Origin: Spirochaetaceae bacterium
GTDB lineage: Bacteria > Spirochaetota > Spirochaetia > Treponematales > Breznakiellaceae
Reading direction: 5' to 3'
Length of the DNA stretch: 7,411 nucleotides
Assembly (NCBI GenBank): GCA_031273985.1
Contig: JAISQV010000134.1
Span: 1-7,411, forward strand
The position numbers and the translations under genes were made by a program. Below the pieces are notes generated by a model. That model did not search any database, was not told where the DNA came from, and saw only the letters and a program-made list of their open reading frames with translations. Below, one piece after another: positions 1-5,086 of this stretch. Position 1 is the first letter of the stretch, and each line of letters opens with the position of its first letter.

Positions 1-105
1 GTCCAGGAAGCGGACTCCGCCGAGTAACGGGCCCGGTAGCACACCGGGTAGGAATTAAAATTGAAAGCCATGATGCGGGAAGCCTAGCACAAGCCGCCCA
101 GCCTG
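1..105 (+). ncRNA. Candidate structured RNA at left edge, possibly HEARO/omega-RNA-like (5' end outside window)
   Basis: There is no open frame here, but there are several compact hairpins: GCGG-ACT-CCGC (10-20), a perfect 6-bp stem CCCGGT-AGCAC-ACCGGG (32-48), and GCGG/CCGC (75-78 with 94-97). They are separated by unpaired purine-rich tracts such as the one after ACCGGGTAGG. A 27-base pure-purine stretch follows at 108-134. The order of a stable CCGGT/ACCGG stem, GTAGG, a TGAAAGCC segment and a GCGGGAA segment reminds me of the 3' half of HEARO RNAs, the omega-RNAs of IscB nucleases. That is recollection, not an alignment. If so, the iscB gene expected just downstream on the plus strand is missing. 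It could equally be a different RNA or part of a mobile element cut by the window edge. Confidence 0.3.
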
Positions 106-146
106 ACAAGAGAAGAAAGGGAAGAGGGAGAAGATAAAGGGCGCAT

Positions 147-247
147 CCCCGGCGCGAAGCGCCGGGGACCGGGCTATCGCTACAATCTTTTGGCTGCGCC
201 AAAAGGATTTCCGCTCTATCCCTTGCGCGGGCCCGCCTCTGGCGGGC
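147..247. repeat. Cluster of three consecutive palindromes (REP/MITE-like)
   Basis: Three hairpins sit back to back. The first is a perfect 9-bp stem, CCCCGGCGC with a GAA loop (147-167). The second is a long imperfect stem from 171 to 222, capped by the perfect TTTTGGC-TGC-GCCAAAA (188-204), with AATC/GATT and GGG/CCC pairing below it. The third is a perfect 7-bp stem, GCCCGCC-TCT-GGCGGGC (231-247). Such a run resembles REP-like or miniature mobile elements rather than a terminator, because no T-tract follows on either strand. The GCGCGAAGCGC core recurs on the minus strand at 3057-3067, upstream of the hydrolase gene. Confidence 0.5.
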
Positions 248-274
248 AGACCTGGCGGGCGCTAAAAAGCATGA

Positions 275-434
275 AATATATTACTGTTAACAAGTTAAGC
301 GGCAGGAAAACAAAAACAGTCCGCGGATTTACACGGATTACGCTGATTTTTCGTTCCAAAACCTTTTTGATCCCTGAAAAATCCGTGAAAATCTGTGGAC
401 AAAATTTCTTAACTTGTTGACTGTGTAATATATT
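275..434. mobile_element. 160-bp MITE-like element with near-perfect terminal inverted repeats
   Basis: The left end (275-299) and the right end (408-434) are inverted copies. Ten outer bases (AATATATTAC) match perfectly, followed by a 2-base gap and then 13 of 15 matches, including the perfect 11-mer AACAAGTTAAG. Inside is a second, imperfect inverted repeat: 321-351 (CCGCGGATTTACACGGATT...) against 376-399 (complement CCACAGATTTTCACGGATTT...). There is no coding capacity and no clear target-site duplication. Short elements built from 'CGGATTTACACGGATT' blocks are common in environmental bacterial genomes. This looks like a non-autonomous insertion whose transposase is elsewhere. Confidence 0.55.
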
Positions 435-600
435 GCGCAATCAGGGCGTTTCCCTTATCTTCCTTCGTGTAAATCTTTCTTTGTACACCTTCTGACTTTG
501 CGGCGAAATTCTTGCGGATTCTGGTTGAGCATATTTTGTGGGTCAAGTTTAGCCCAGCGGCTTCCCCGCGTGAGCGGGTTCTTGGGTATTAGCCCCCCCC
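435..600. other. Non-coding stretch with decayed repeat-like sequence
   Basis: No supportable gene on either strand. The segment 455-545 is pyrimidine-rich and contains loosely repeated blocks (CCTTCGTGTAAATC, CTTTGTACACCTTC, GCGGCGAAATTCTTGCGG) of the kind that often flank short palindromic elements. This suggests eroded repeat sequence. A small hairpin, CCCGC-GTGA-GCGGG, lies at 565-578. A run of eight C ends the stretch (593-600). AGCGGCTT (556-563) is complementary to AAGCCGCT (607-614) in the neighbouring terminator. Confidence 0.4.
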
Positions 601-602
601 AT

Positions 603-641
603 AAAAAAGCCGCTTGAGCCCCCCCCAGGAACCCAAGCGGC
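603..641 (-). terminator. Intrinsic terminator of the URO-D-family gene
   Basis: On the minus strand an 8-bp perfect stem, GCCGCTTG (641-634) with CAAGCGGC (616-609), can be extended by two pairs including a G-T wobble. It is followed directly by six T (608-603). It starts 20 bases after the stop codon of the methyltransferase gene. The loop is unusually G-rich because it carries an eight-G tract (626-619). Confidence 0.85.
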
Positions 642-661
642 AGAAACAAGCCTGGTCCGGA

Positions 662-1720
662 TTACTTCTTGTAGTAGTTGGCGCCGTACTTGGCTACCTC
701 ATCCTGGGCCCAGCCGTTCATCTGCATGGTCTTTTCAAAATCACCGGCCTTTCCGAGGACGCCGCCGCAGAAGGAATAAGCGCCGCCGGGGGCATACTTG
801 TCGATGGCGGCGCGAACACTGCTGCGAATATCTTCTTCTGTCGTTTCACGATCCGCCGGAGGAATAAAGTCCCAGCCGCCGCAAATGGCAAGCCTGTCGC
901 CGTACTTCGCTTTGATGCCGAGCAGATCGTTCTTGGTCTGAGCGGGATCCCAGAAGTGGACGCCAAAGTCAATCATGTCGGGAACAAAGTCCTCGCAACA
1001 GCCGCAGTTGTGGAACACGAGGGGGATGCCCCGCTCAAAAGCGGTCTTGGTCAGCCGCTTGTAGATGGGCTTAAAGATGTCGCGGTAAACTTCCAGCGAG
1101 AAGAAGGGATAGTCTTTGGATGCGGTGTCATCAAGCAGGTACACGAGGTCCGGCTTGTAGTACTCAACGATCCTTTCACAGATGGGCACATAGTAGTCGG
1201 CGATATAGTTGAGCATATCCTTCACCGCATCGGGTTCTTCCATGAGGGCACAGAGGCCTTCGGTAAAGCCCATGAAGGCGATCACTTGCTGGAAGGGCAT
1301 AAAGCCGCCCATGCCGAGTACATTGGTCTGGGTCCTGTCAATGTTCGCCAGATCCTTCTTCGCCATCGCTTCCCAGTCGGCGGTGAAAAATTCATCGGGA
1401 TAGGGGGGATGCTTGACGACCTTTTCCCAGTCGTTGATATCCTGCAGAATAAAGGCGCCGGGTTTGGGAAGGCCCGCAAAACCGGTTTCCTCATTGGCGA
1501 TGTAGGGAACGCCCCACTGATCAACCCACTCACGGGGGGGAGCCGCTCCGGGAGCGCCGCCTCCAAAACCGCCGCCTCCGGGGGGCATCATAATCGACGG
1601 CATGACCATGGTGGCCGGAGAGCCGGGGCCGCCCATTCCCATGGACCAGCTCGGTATCCATTCAGGTTCCTTGCCGTAACCGATCCGCATCCAATTCTCT
1701 TTTGGTGTCAAAGTAGCCAT
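662..1720 (-). CDS. Uroporphyrinogen decarboxylase (URO-D) family methyltransferase, likely methoxylated-compound:corrinoid protein methyltransferase
   Basis: This 352-residue cytoplasmic protein is of the URO-D/MtaA superfamily. The zinc site used by the methyltransferase branch is visible as His-x-Cys at 237-239 (FHNCGCCEDF) plus a C-terminal Cys at 318 (YSFCGG), so true heme-pathway decarboxylase activity is unlikely. Other landmarks are the N-terminal TPKENWMRIGYGKEPEW segment, FMGFTEGLCALMEEPDAVKDML (149-170), PAQTKNDLLGIKAKYG (259-274) and CGGWDF (280-285). The overall pattern resembles veratrol-type O-demethylase methyltransferases, which move a methyl group from an aromatic methoxyl to a corrinoid protein. 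The substrate cannot be read from sequence. I chose ATG at 1720 because GGAGG sits 5 bases upstream; the in-frame TTG at 1732 overlaps that site. A Gly/Pro/Met-rich insertion occupies about residues 38-62. No corrinoid protein or activator gene is adjacent. It has its own promoter and terminator. Confidence 0.85.
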   Translation of the reverse strand: MATLTPKENWMRIGYGKEPEWIPSWSMGMGGPGSPATMVMPSIMMPPGGGGFGGGAPGAAPPREWVDQWGVPYIANEETGFAGLPKPGAFILQDINDWEKVVKHPPYPDEFFTADWEAMAKKDLANIDRTQTNVLGMGGFMPFQQVIAFMGFTEGLCALMEEPDAVKDMLNYIADYYVPICERIVEYYKPDLVYLLDDTASKDYPFFSLEVYRDIFKPIYKRLTKTAFERGIPLVFHNCGCCEDFVPDMIDFGVHFWDPAQTKNDLLGIKAKYGDRLAICGGWDFIPPADRETTEEDIRSSVRAAIDKYAPGGAYSFCGGVLGKAGDFEKTMQMNGWAQDEVAKYGANYYKK

Positions 1721-1740
1721 TCTTACCTCCAAAATATAAG

Positions 1741-1785
1741 TTGCCGCTCAAAATTCCCGGCGCAAGCCCCGCGGCAAGGCTCGCG
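1741..1785 (-). promoter_or_regulatory. Candidate H-type pseudoknot in the 5' leader of the URO-D-family gene
   Basis: In the minus-strand transcript, CGCGAGCC (1785-1778) pairs with GGCUUGCG (1768-1761) as an 8-bp stem with one G-U. Most of its loop, UUGCCGC (1777-1771), is perfectly complementary to the downstream GCGGCAA (1747-1741). This gives a second 7-bp stem that closes a pseudoknot. The connecting loop is 13 bases (1760-1748). The first crossing loop is zero long unless one pair frays, so a 6-bp second stem is more realistic. The fold begins just after the predicted transcription start and ends 10 bases before GGAGG. It could be a riboswitch-like or protein-bound control element. I cannot match it to a known class. 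Confidence 0.4.
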
Positions 1786-1799
1786 TCTCGTGATTTTTC

Positions 1800-1828
1800 A
1801 GTTTACCTTGTGTTTTTTACGCTGTCAA
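1800..1828 (-). promoter_or_regulatory. Sigma70-type promoter of the URO-D-family gene
   Basis: Reading the minus strand, a consensus -35 TTGACA (1828-1823) is followed after exactly 17 bases by a -10 TAAACT (1805-1800; 4 of 6 consensus positions). Transcription would start near 1793, giving a leader of about 73 bases to the ATG at 1720. The leader is almost filled by the possible pseudoknot and the Shine-Dalgarno. Confidence 0.65.
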
Positions 1829-1909
1829 CGAATATTTTTCACCCGGCGGCCCCGGAGAGGCGGGGTATTAGACCCATATGCGTATACTTAGCTTTTTTAC
1901 TAAGCGCAG

Positions 1910-1979
1910 ACCACACGGAGTACACGGACTTTTTGTTCAAAATTCCCTTTCCGTCCGCGGAGTCTGTGTTGTCCGTGGT
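1910..1979. repeat. 70-bp imperfect inverted repeat related to the 275-434 element
   Basis: The left arm ACCACACGGAGTACACGGACT (1910-1930) and the complement of the right arm, ACCACGGACAACACAGACT (1961-1979), align with a 2-base gap and a few mismatches. The 'CGGAnTACACGGAnT' building block is shared with the inner repeat of the element at 275-434, so the two probably belong to one family. No reading frame lies within. It sits between the hydrolase gene and the methyltransferase promoter. Confidence 0.5.
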
Positions 1980-2075
1980 TAAAATTTTTTTTGTATGCAC
2001 TTTGCTTATCCGCAGTTTCATTATTGACTGCGTATTGGCAGCCTCGACCGGAGGGCCCCATATGCTTACAGGGAA
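1980..2075. other. AT-rich intergenic segment with one short palindrome
   Basis: This is the downstream flank of the hydrolase gene. A perfect 6-bp stem, CGCAGT (2011-2016) with ACTGCG (2027-2032), has a 10-base loop. On the minus strand it is not followed by a T-tract, so it is not a classical terminator. An A4T9 tract lies at 1981-1992. I see no convincing terminator for the hydrolase gene. Confidence 0.35.
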
Positions 2076-3020
2076 TCAGGCCTTGATGAGGGAGCCCTCC
2101 CGGGCAACGATCAGTTCCACCGGCCTTTCCTCCCCGCGGGCGCCCTTTCCGGGGGGTTTGGCGGCGGCGGGATAATAGCGGCGCTTTATGGCATCGAGCT
2201 GCCTGTCGGTGCGCCCCGGATCGTGGTGAAAGCAGACGAGCTTTTCCACCTGGGCCCGGCGGGCGTTCCTGATGGCCTCCTCGAAGCTGGAGTGTCCCCA
2301 GCCTATCTTCGATGCACGGTACTCCTTCTCGGTGTACATACAGTCATAGATAAGCACATTGGCTCCCCTAATGAAGTTCAGAAAGAGTGCGTTTTCTTCC
2401 AGCGCCGCCTTTTCGCCCTCCAATGCGGCGGTGCTGTCGTAGTCCGGGTCCACGGGTTCGGCGGAGAAGGGGTTGTTGAAGGGCTCCGTGTCAAAGGCGG
2501 TAACGATGGATTTGCCCTGGTACTCAAAACGGTAGCCCAGACAGAGGATCGAGTGGTTCAGGGTCTTGCTGGTTACCGTGAGCCCCCCCCCAAGGTCCAG
2601 GGAGGTTTCCCCGATTTGGTCGAATTCGATCCGGGCGGCAAGTTCGTTGAGGCGCACGGGCCAGTAGTCGTAGGAAAGCTGGTTGCTCAGAATCTTTTCC
2701 AGCGTGGTATCTTCGTAGCTTACGGGCCCCCGGATTCTGAGTTTGGTCGTGGGCATGAAGATGGGACTGAACACGGGAAAGCCCATGATGTGATCCCAAT
2801 GGGTATGGGTGATAAAGATGTCGGCATCGATGGCGGCGCCCTTTTGAGCCTGTTTGGAAAGCCGGTTCCCCAGTTCCCGGGCCCCGGAACCCAGATCCAC
2901 TATGACCAGCCTGTCGTCCGCCCTAATTTCCAGGCAGGCCGTGTTGCCTCCATAAATTACCGTGTCGGGACCGGGACAGGCTACGCTGCCCCTAACCCCC
3001 CAAAATCGCACGGAAAACAT
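2076..3020 (-). CDS. Metallo-beta-lactamase-fold hydrolase (PhnP/cyclic-phosphodiesterase-like group)
   Basis: This is a 314-residue, probably cytoplasmic metallohydrolase. The family start VRFWGVRGSVACPGP (4-18) and GGNTACLEI (24-32) lead to the metal-binding HTHWDH motif (72-77). Later ligands follow at His156 (LNHSI), Asp177 (AFDTE), His243 (GWGHSS) and His265/266 (FHHDPGRTD). The motif set is complete, so the enzyme is probably active, binding two metal ions. Relatives act on phosphodiesters, cyclic nucleotides or RNA ends; the substrate here is unknown. I chose ATG at 3020 because homologues begin just before VRFWGVRGS. AAGGCGG, 8 bases upstream, is a moderate Shine-Dalgarno, and the TTG-led extension to 3113 would run through a terminator-like hairpin. 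A run of nine G encodes three glycines at 144-146 (2583-2591). It may be expressed from the upstream operon through the leader at 3047-3119. Confidence 0.88.
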   Translation of the reverse strand: MFSVRFWGVRGSVACPGPDTVIYGGNTACLEIRADDRLVIVDLGSGARELGNRLSKQAQKGAAIDADIFITHTHWDHIMGFPVFSPIFMPTTKLRIRGPVSYEDTTLEKILSNQLSYDYWPVRLNELAARIEFDQIGETSLDLGGGLTVTSKTLNHSILCLGYRFEYQGKSIVTAFDTEPFNNPFSAEPVDPDYDSTAALEGEKAALEENALFLNFIRGANVLIYDCMYTEKEYRASKIGWGHSSFEEAIRNARRAQVEKLVCFHHDPGRTDRQLDAIKRRYYPAAAKPPGKGARGEERPVELIVAREGSLIKA

Positions 3021-3046
3021 ACAGTGTACCGCCTTTTTCAGGACTA

Positions 3047-3119
3047 GGAGTTTATTGCGCTTCGCGCATAAAACCTCCAAAAATCGCCTGCAAGGCGATT
3101 TTTTACCTTGCAAACTCCG
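3047..3119 (-). promoter_or_regulatory. Attenuator-like leader of the hydrolase gene, with a possible 5-codon mini-ORF
   Basis: On the minus strand a 10-bp perfect stem, AAAAATCGCC/GGCGATTTTT (3103-3094 with 3088-3079, loop TTGCA), ends in five T and looks like an intrinsic terminator. GCAAGG (3111-3106) just upstream can instead pair with CCTTGC (3095-3090), a competing structure. Directly after the T-tract come GGAGG (3078-3074), TTTT and ATG CGC GAA GCG CAA TAA (3069-3052). That is a Shine-Dalgarno with a mini-ORF (MREAQ) that is itself a hairpin, TGCGC-GAA-GCGCA, closed further by GGAG/CTCC (3047-3050). The mini-ORF is out of frame with the hydrolase ATG at 3020. This could be a regulated leader or a small repeat element that happens to lie here. 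Confidence 0.4.
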
Positions 3120-3153
3120 TAAGCAGGCCCGTTAATCGTGCAACAGGCTGTCG

Positions 3154-3226
3154 GGGTCCCCTTTGGGACCCGTTCAATCAGAACCCGATCCGATTGGCGG
3201 CGCCGGAACGCCGGCCGGTTTCGGAT
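3154..3226. repeat. Two intergenic hairpins downstream of the HDOD gene
   Basis: GGGTCCC-CTTT-GGGACCC is a perfect 7-bp stem at 3154-3171. ATCCGA (3189-3194) pairs with TCGGAT (3221-3226) around an inner GC-rich palindrome (GCCGG-AACG-CCGGC). The second begins about 11 bases after the HDOD stop on the minus strand. Neither has a T-tract, so they are more likely RNA-stabilising or repeat structures than intrinsic terminators. Confidence 0.4.
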
Positions 3227-3237
3227 GATCCCCTGCC

Positions 3238-4098
3238 CTAAATCTCCAGGAACAGGGAGGCTTTGTTTATTTCATTCGTTACTTCCGGCTTTATTATAGC
3301 AAACAATTCATCGTTAGGCTTCAGGTACTGCCACACTTTTGGGGGAAGCCGTCCCGGATGGCGGTTTCCGGCAAAGCCGATTTCACTGTTAATGATGAAC
3401 CAGTCGGCCAGGACCACCGTGTAGAGCAGATCCCGGTAATCTCCATCATATTCCAGGTAGTTATGGTGCCAGATGATCGTGTCCCCCACGGGTCCGTAGA
3501 GTTTCCAGCTCTGGGTAATAAGGCCCCCCACTTCAGTATGATCGATACCACAAATATTTTTTTCCGCCTGATGGAGACTGATGTGATCCCGGTCGGCCAG
3601 GGCGACGGGAACCAGGTAGTCCCTGCCCAGGGCCGCATTCAGGGGAATTTTGCCTATGTCGTGGAGAAGCCCCGCGGTGAAATACTCTTCCAGCGAATAT
3701 ATATCGATCCCCCTCTGTTTTGCGATGAGCTTTGACGCTACGCCGACCCCCACAGAGTGCCGCCAGAATCCCTCTACACCGAGACCTTCGTGCTCTTTTG
3801 ATCTGCCCAGGGTGGCAAGTACCGCAGCGGAGAGGGCCATGTTCTTTACCGTGTTGATTCCCAGCATGACAATGGCCCGGGTGAGGCTGTGGATCACTCT
3901 GCCGCCGCCAAAATAGGCCGAATTGACCAGTTTGATGAGCCGCCCCACCAGTACGGGGTCCAGGGCAATGACCCGGTTGAGGTCCGAAGGCCGGGTGCGG
4001 GGGTTATCGCAGATTTCCAGGACCTTGGCCACCGTGATGGGGAGGCTCGGCATACGTTCCAGATGCTGTCTAATTTTGGCGATGGTATCATCCGGCAT
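3238..4098 (-). CDS. HDOD-domain protein (signalling, HD-related output domain)
   Basis: This 286-residue protein consists almost entirely of one HDOD domain. The characteristic start is visible: LPITVAKVLEI (19-29), IALDPVLVGRLIKLVNSAYFG (44-64) and the IHSLTRAIVMLG segment (69-80). Some HD-type residues remain: His114, HDIGK (146-150), His187 in DHTEVGG and the pair His211-His212. Typical HDOD proteins are regulatory and lack proven phosphohydrolase activity, so whether this one is catalytic is open. No other sensor or output domain is attached. ATG at 4098 is preferred over a TTG at 4128. It overlaps the end of the TPR gene by 11 bases in the sequence ATGCCGGATGA, consistent with translational coupling. 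The upstream Shine-Dalgarno is weak, which fits re-initiation from the TPR gene. The role is probably signalling, in concert with the TPR protein. Confidence 0.88.
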   Translation of the reverse strand: MPDDTIAKIRQHLERMPSLPITVAKVLEICDNPRTRPSDLNRVIALDPVLVGRLIKLVNSAYFGGGRVIHSLTRAIVMLGINTVKNMALSAAVLATLGRSKEHEGLGVEGFWRHSVGVGVASKLIAKQRGIDIYSLEEYFTAGLLHDIGKIPLNAALGRDYLVPVALADRDHISLHQAEKNICGIDHTEVGGLITQSWKLYGPVGDTIIWHHNYLEYDGDYRDLLYTVVLADWFIINSEIGFAGNRHPGRLPPKVWQYLKPNDELFAIIKPEVTNEINKASLFLEI

Positions 4099-5086
4099 GG
4101 GTTTCCGCCATTCCTTCAAGTTCGCCAATGATGGAGGCCACTTGACCGGTCAGTCTGTTTCGCTCCTCCGATTCCGGGAGACAGGCGGCAAGGTTTTCCA
4201 GATAATTAAGAATCCTCGTGATGTGGGGAAAGGTATTTTCCCCGGGGCTTCCGGCGTCCCGGTCTTGATCCGCTCCGCCGCCCTCCTCTCCCAACCGGGA
4301 GAGGAGGCTGTCCAGGGCCTTTTCCAGCCCGCCGCTGCCGGGGATGAGCCGCTTTTCCGGCGGCGCAAAGGAGCTAAGCCGGCGCAGGTAGCGCAACAGG
4401 CCCCGGATCCTTTCCGGGGAAAGGGGGTCCTCCGCCGGGGCCGTTTGAGGGGCGGTCTCCGCCGGGGGCGCTTCCGGCAAGGCCGCTTCAGCCGGGGCCG
4501 TTTGGGGGGCGGTCTCCGTCAGAGCCGCTTCCGGCGGGGAGGGGATCCCCGCGAAGAGGTCTTCCGCCTCCTCAAGTTCCGCTGAAGCCCCGGCGCCGCC
4601 GGCTTCCAGGGCGGCTTTGGCGGCTGCATAGTTACGCTTGAGGGCCCCGTCTTCCGGGCAGCGGGAGAGGCCCATGCGAAGGAAGCGTTCCGCCCTGTTC
4701 CAATCCTGGAGCAGGTACCAGGAGGCTCCAAGGTTGACGTAGGCGGGGATCAGATCCGGGTCCGATTCGACGGCCCGGCCATAGGCCATGGCGGCGGATT
4801 TGAAATTCCCCAGGTCCCGGTAGACCTTGCCGAGGTTGTAATGGTAGACGCCCACGGTGGGGTCTATGTCTATGGCTTCCAGGAGGTTTCCCAGGGCATC
4901 CTGCAGTTTGTCCTGCCGGCGGTACACAATGGCAAGATTATTCAGGGCTTCCGCATCCCGGCTCTGTTCCGCGAGGAGGGCCGCAAATTCCGCCGCGCCT
5001 CCATCGAGATCTCCCGCCAGGGTCCGCTCCATTCCGGACCTGAGCCTGGCAAGCCGCCGGGTATCACCCTGAATGTCCTGCATCAT
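4088..5086 (-). CDS. TPR-repeat protein
   Basis: This 332-residue protein has no signal peptide. At least three tetratricopeptide repeats fill about residues 45-146, with a degenerate one before them; clear units are AEALNNLAIVYRRQDKLQDAL, GVYHYNLGKVYRDLGNFKSAA and IPAYVNLGASWYLLQDWNRAE. They are followed by an Ala/Pro/Glu linker (about 165-222) holding a 19-residue tandem repeat, and a helical C-terminal part (225-332) with no recognised domain. TPRs mediate protein contacts; a plausible partner is the product of a neighbouring gene, but that is inference. The start ATG at 5086 overlaps the TGA of the secreted-protein gene by 4 bases (ATGA), with AAGGA 7 bases upstream. A second ATG follows directly at 5083. 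It is probably cytoplasmic and co-translated with its neighbours. Confidence 0.88.
   Translation of the reverse strand: MMQDIQGDTRRLARLRSGMERTLAGDLDGGAAEFAALLAEQSRDAEALNNLAIVYRRQDKLQDALGNLLEAIDIDPTVGVYHYNLGKVYRDLGNFKSAAMAYGRAVESDPDLIPAYVNLGASWYLLQDWNRAERFLRMGLSRCPEDGALKRNYAAAKAALEAGGAGASAELEEAEDLFAGIPSPPEAALTETAPQTAPAEAALPEAPPAETAPQTAPAEDPLSPERIRGLLRYLRRLSSFAPPEKRLIPGSGGLEKALDSLLSRLGEEGGGADQDRDAGSPGENTFPHITRILNYLENLAACLPESEERNRLTGQVASIIGELEGMAETHAG
4430..4516 (-). repeat. 57-bp tandem repeat inside the TPR gene linker
   Basis: The linker encodes ETAPQTAPAE at residues 191-200 and again at 210-219, a 19-codon period that is also visible in the DNA (GCCGGGGCCGTTTG at 4434 and 4491). The unit is in frame, so copy changes would lengthen or shorten the linker without breaking the protein. 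Confidence 0.75.

Noticed and set aside
1..260. Group II intron domain V/VI or cobalamin riboswitch
   Set aside because: I looked for the domain V core and for the conserved cobalamin box motifs and saw neither.
662..1720. Heme-pathway uroporphyrinogen decarboxylase (hemE)
   Set aside because: The zinc-binding His-x-Cys and C-terminal Cys and the overall segment pattern place it with corrinoid-linked methyltransferases; no heme genes are nearby.
614..1891. A 425-codon open frame on the plus strand
   Set aside because: It is antisense to the URO-D-family gene, has no family resemblance and no Shine-Dalgarno, and its length is explained by the GC-rich opposite strand.
2011..2032. Terminator for the hydrolase gene
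   Set aside because: The 6-bp stem has no T-tract on the minus strand.
1873..2065. Nine-base direct repeat CCCATATGC flanking a 175-base segment, as a target-site duplication
   Set aside because: The segment ends show no inverted repeats and do not coincide with the 1910-1979 element; a chance repeat is likely.
2223..3047. A 274-codon open frame on the plus strand
   Set aside because: It is antisense to the complete metallo-beta-lactamase-fold gene, whose motifs are intact.
3021..3113. N-terminal extension of the hydrolase from a TTG
   Set aside because: It would be translated through a terminator-like hairpin and has no homology-like residues; ATG at 3020 fits the family start VRFWGVRGS.
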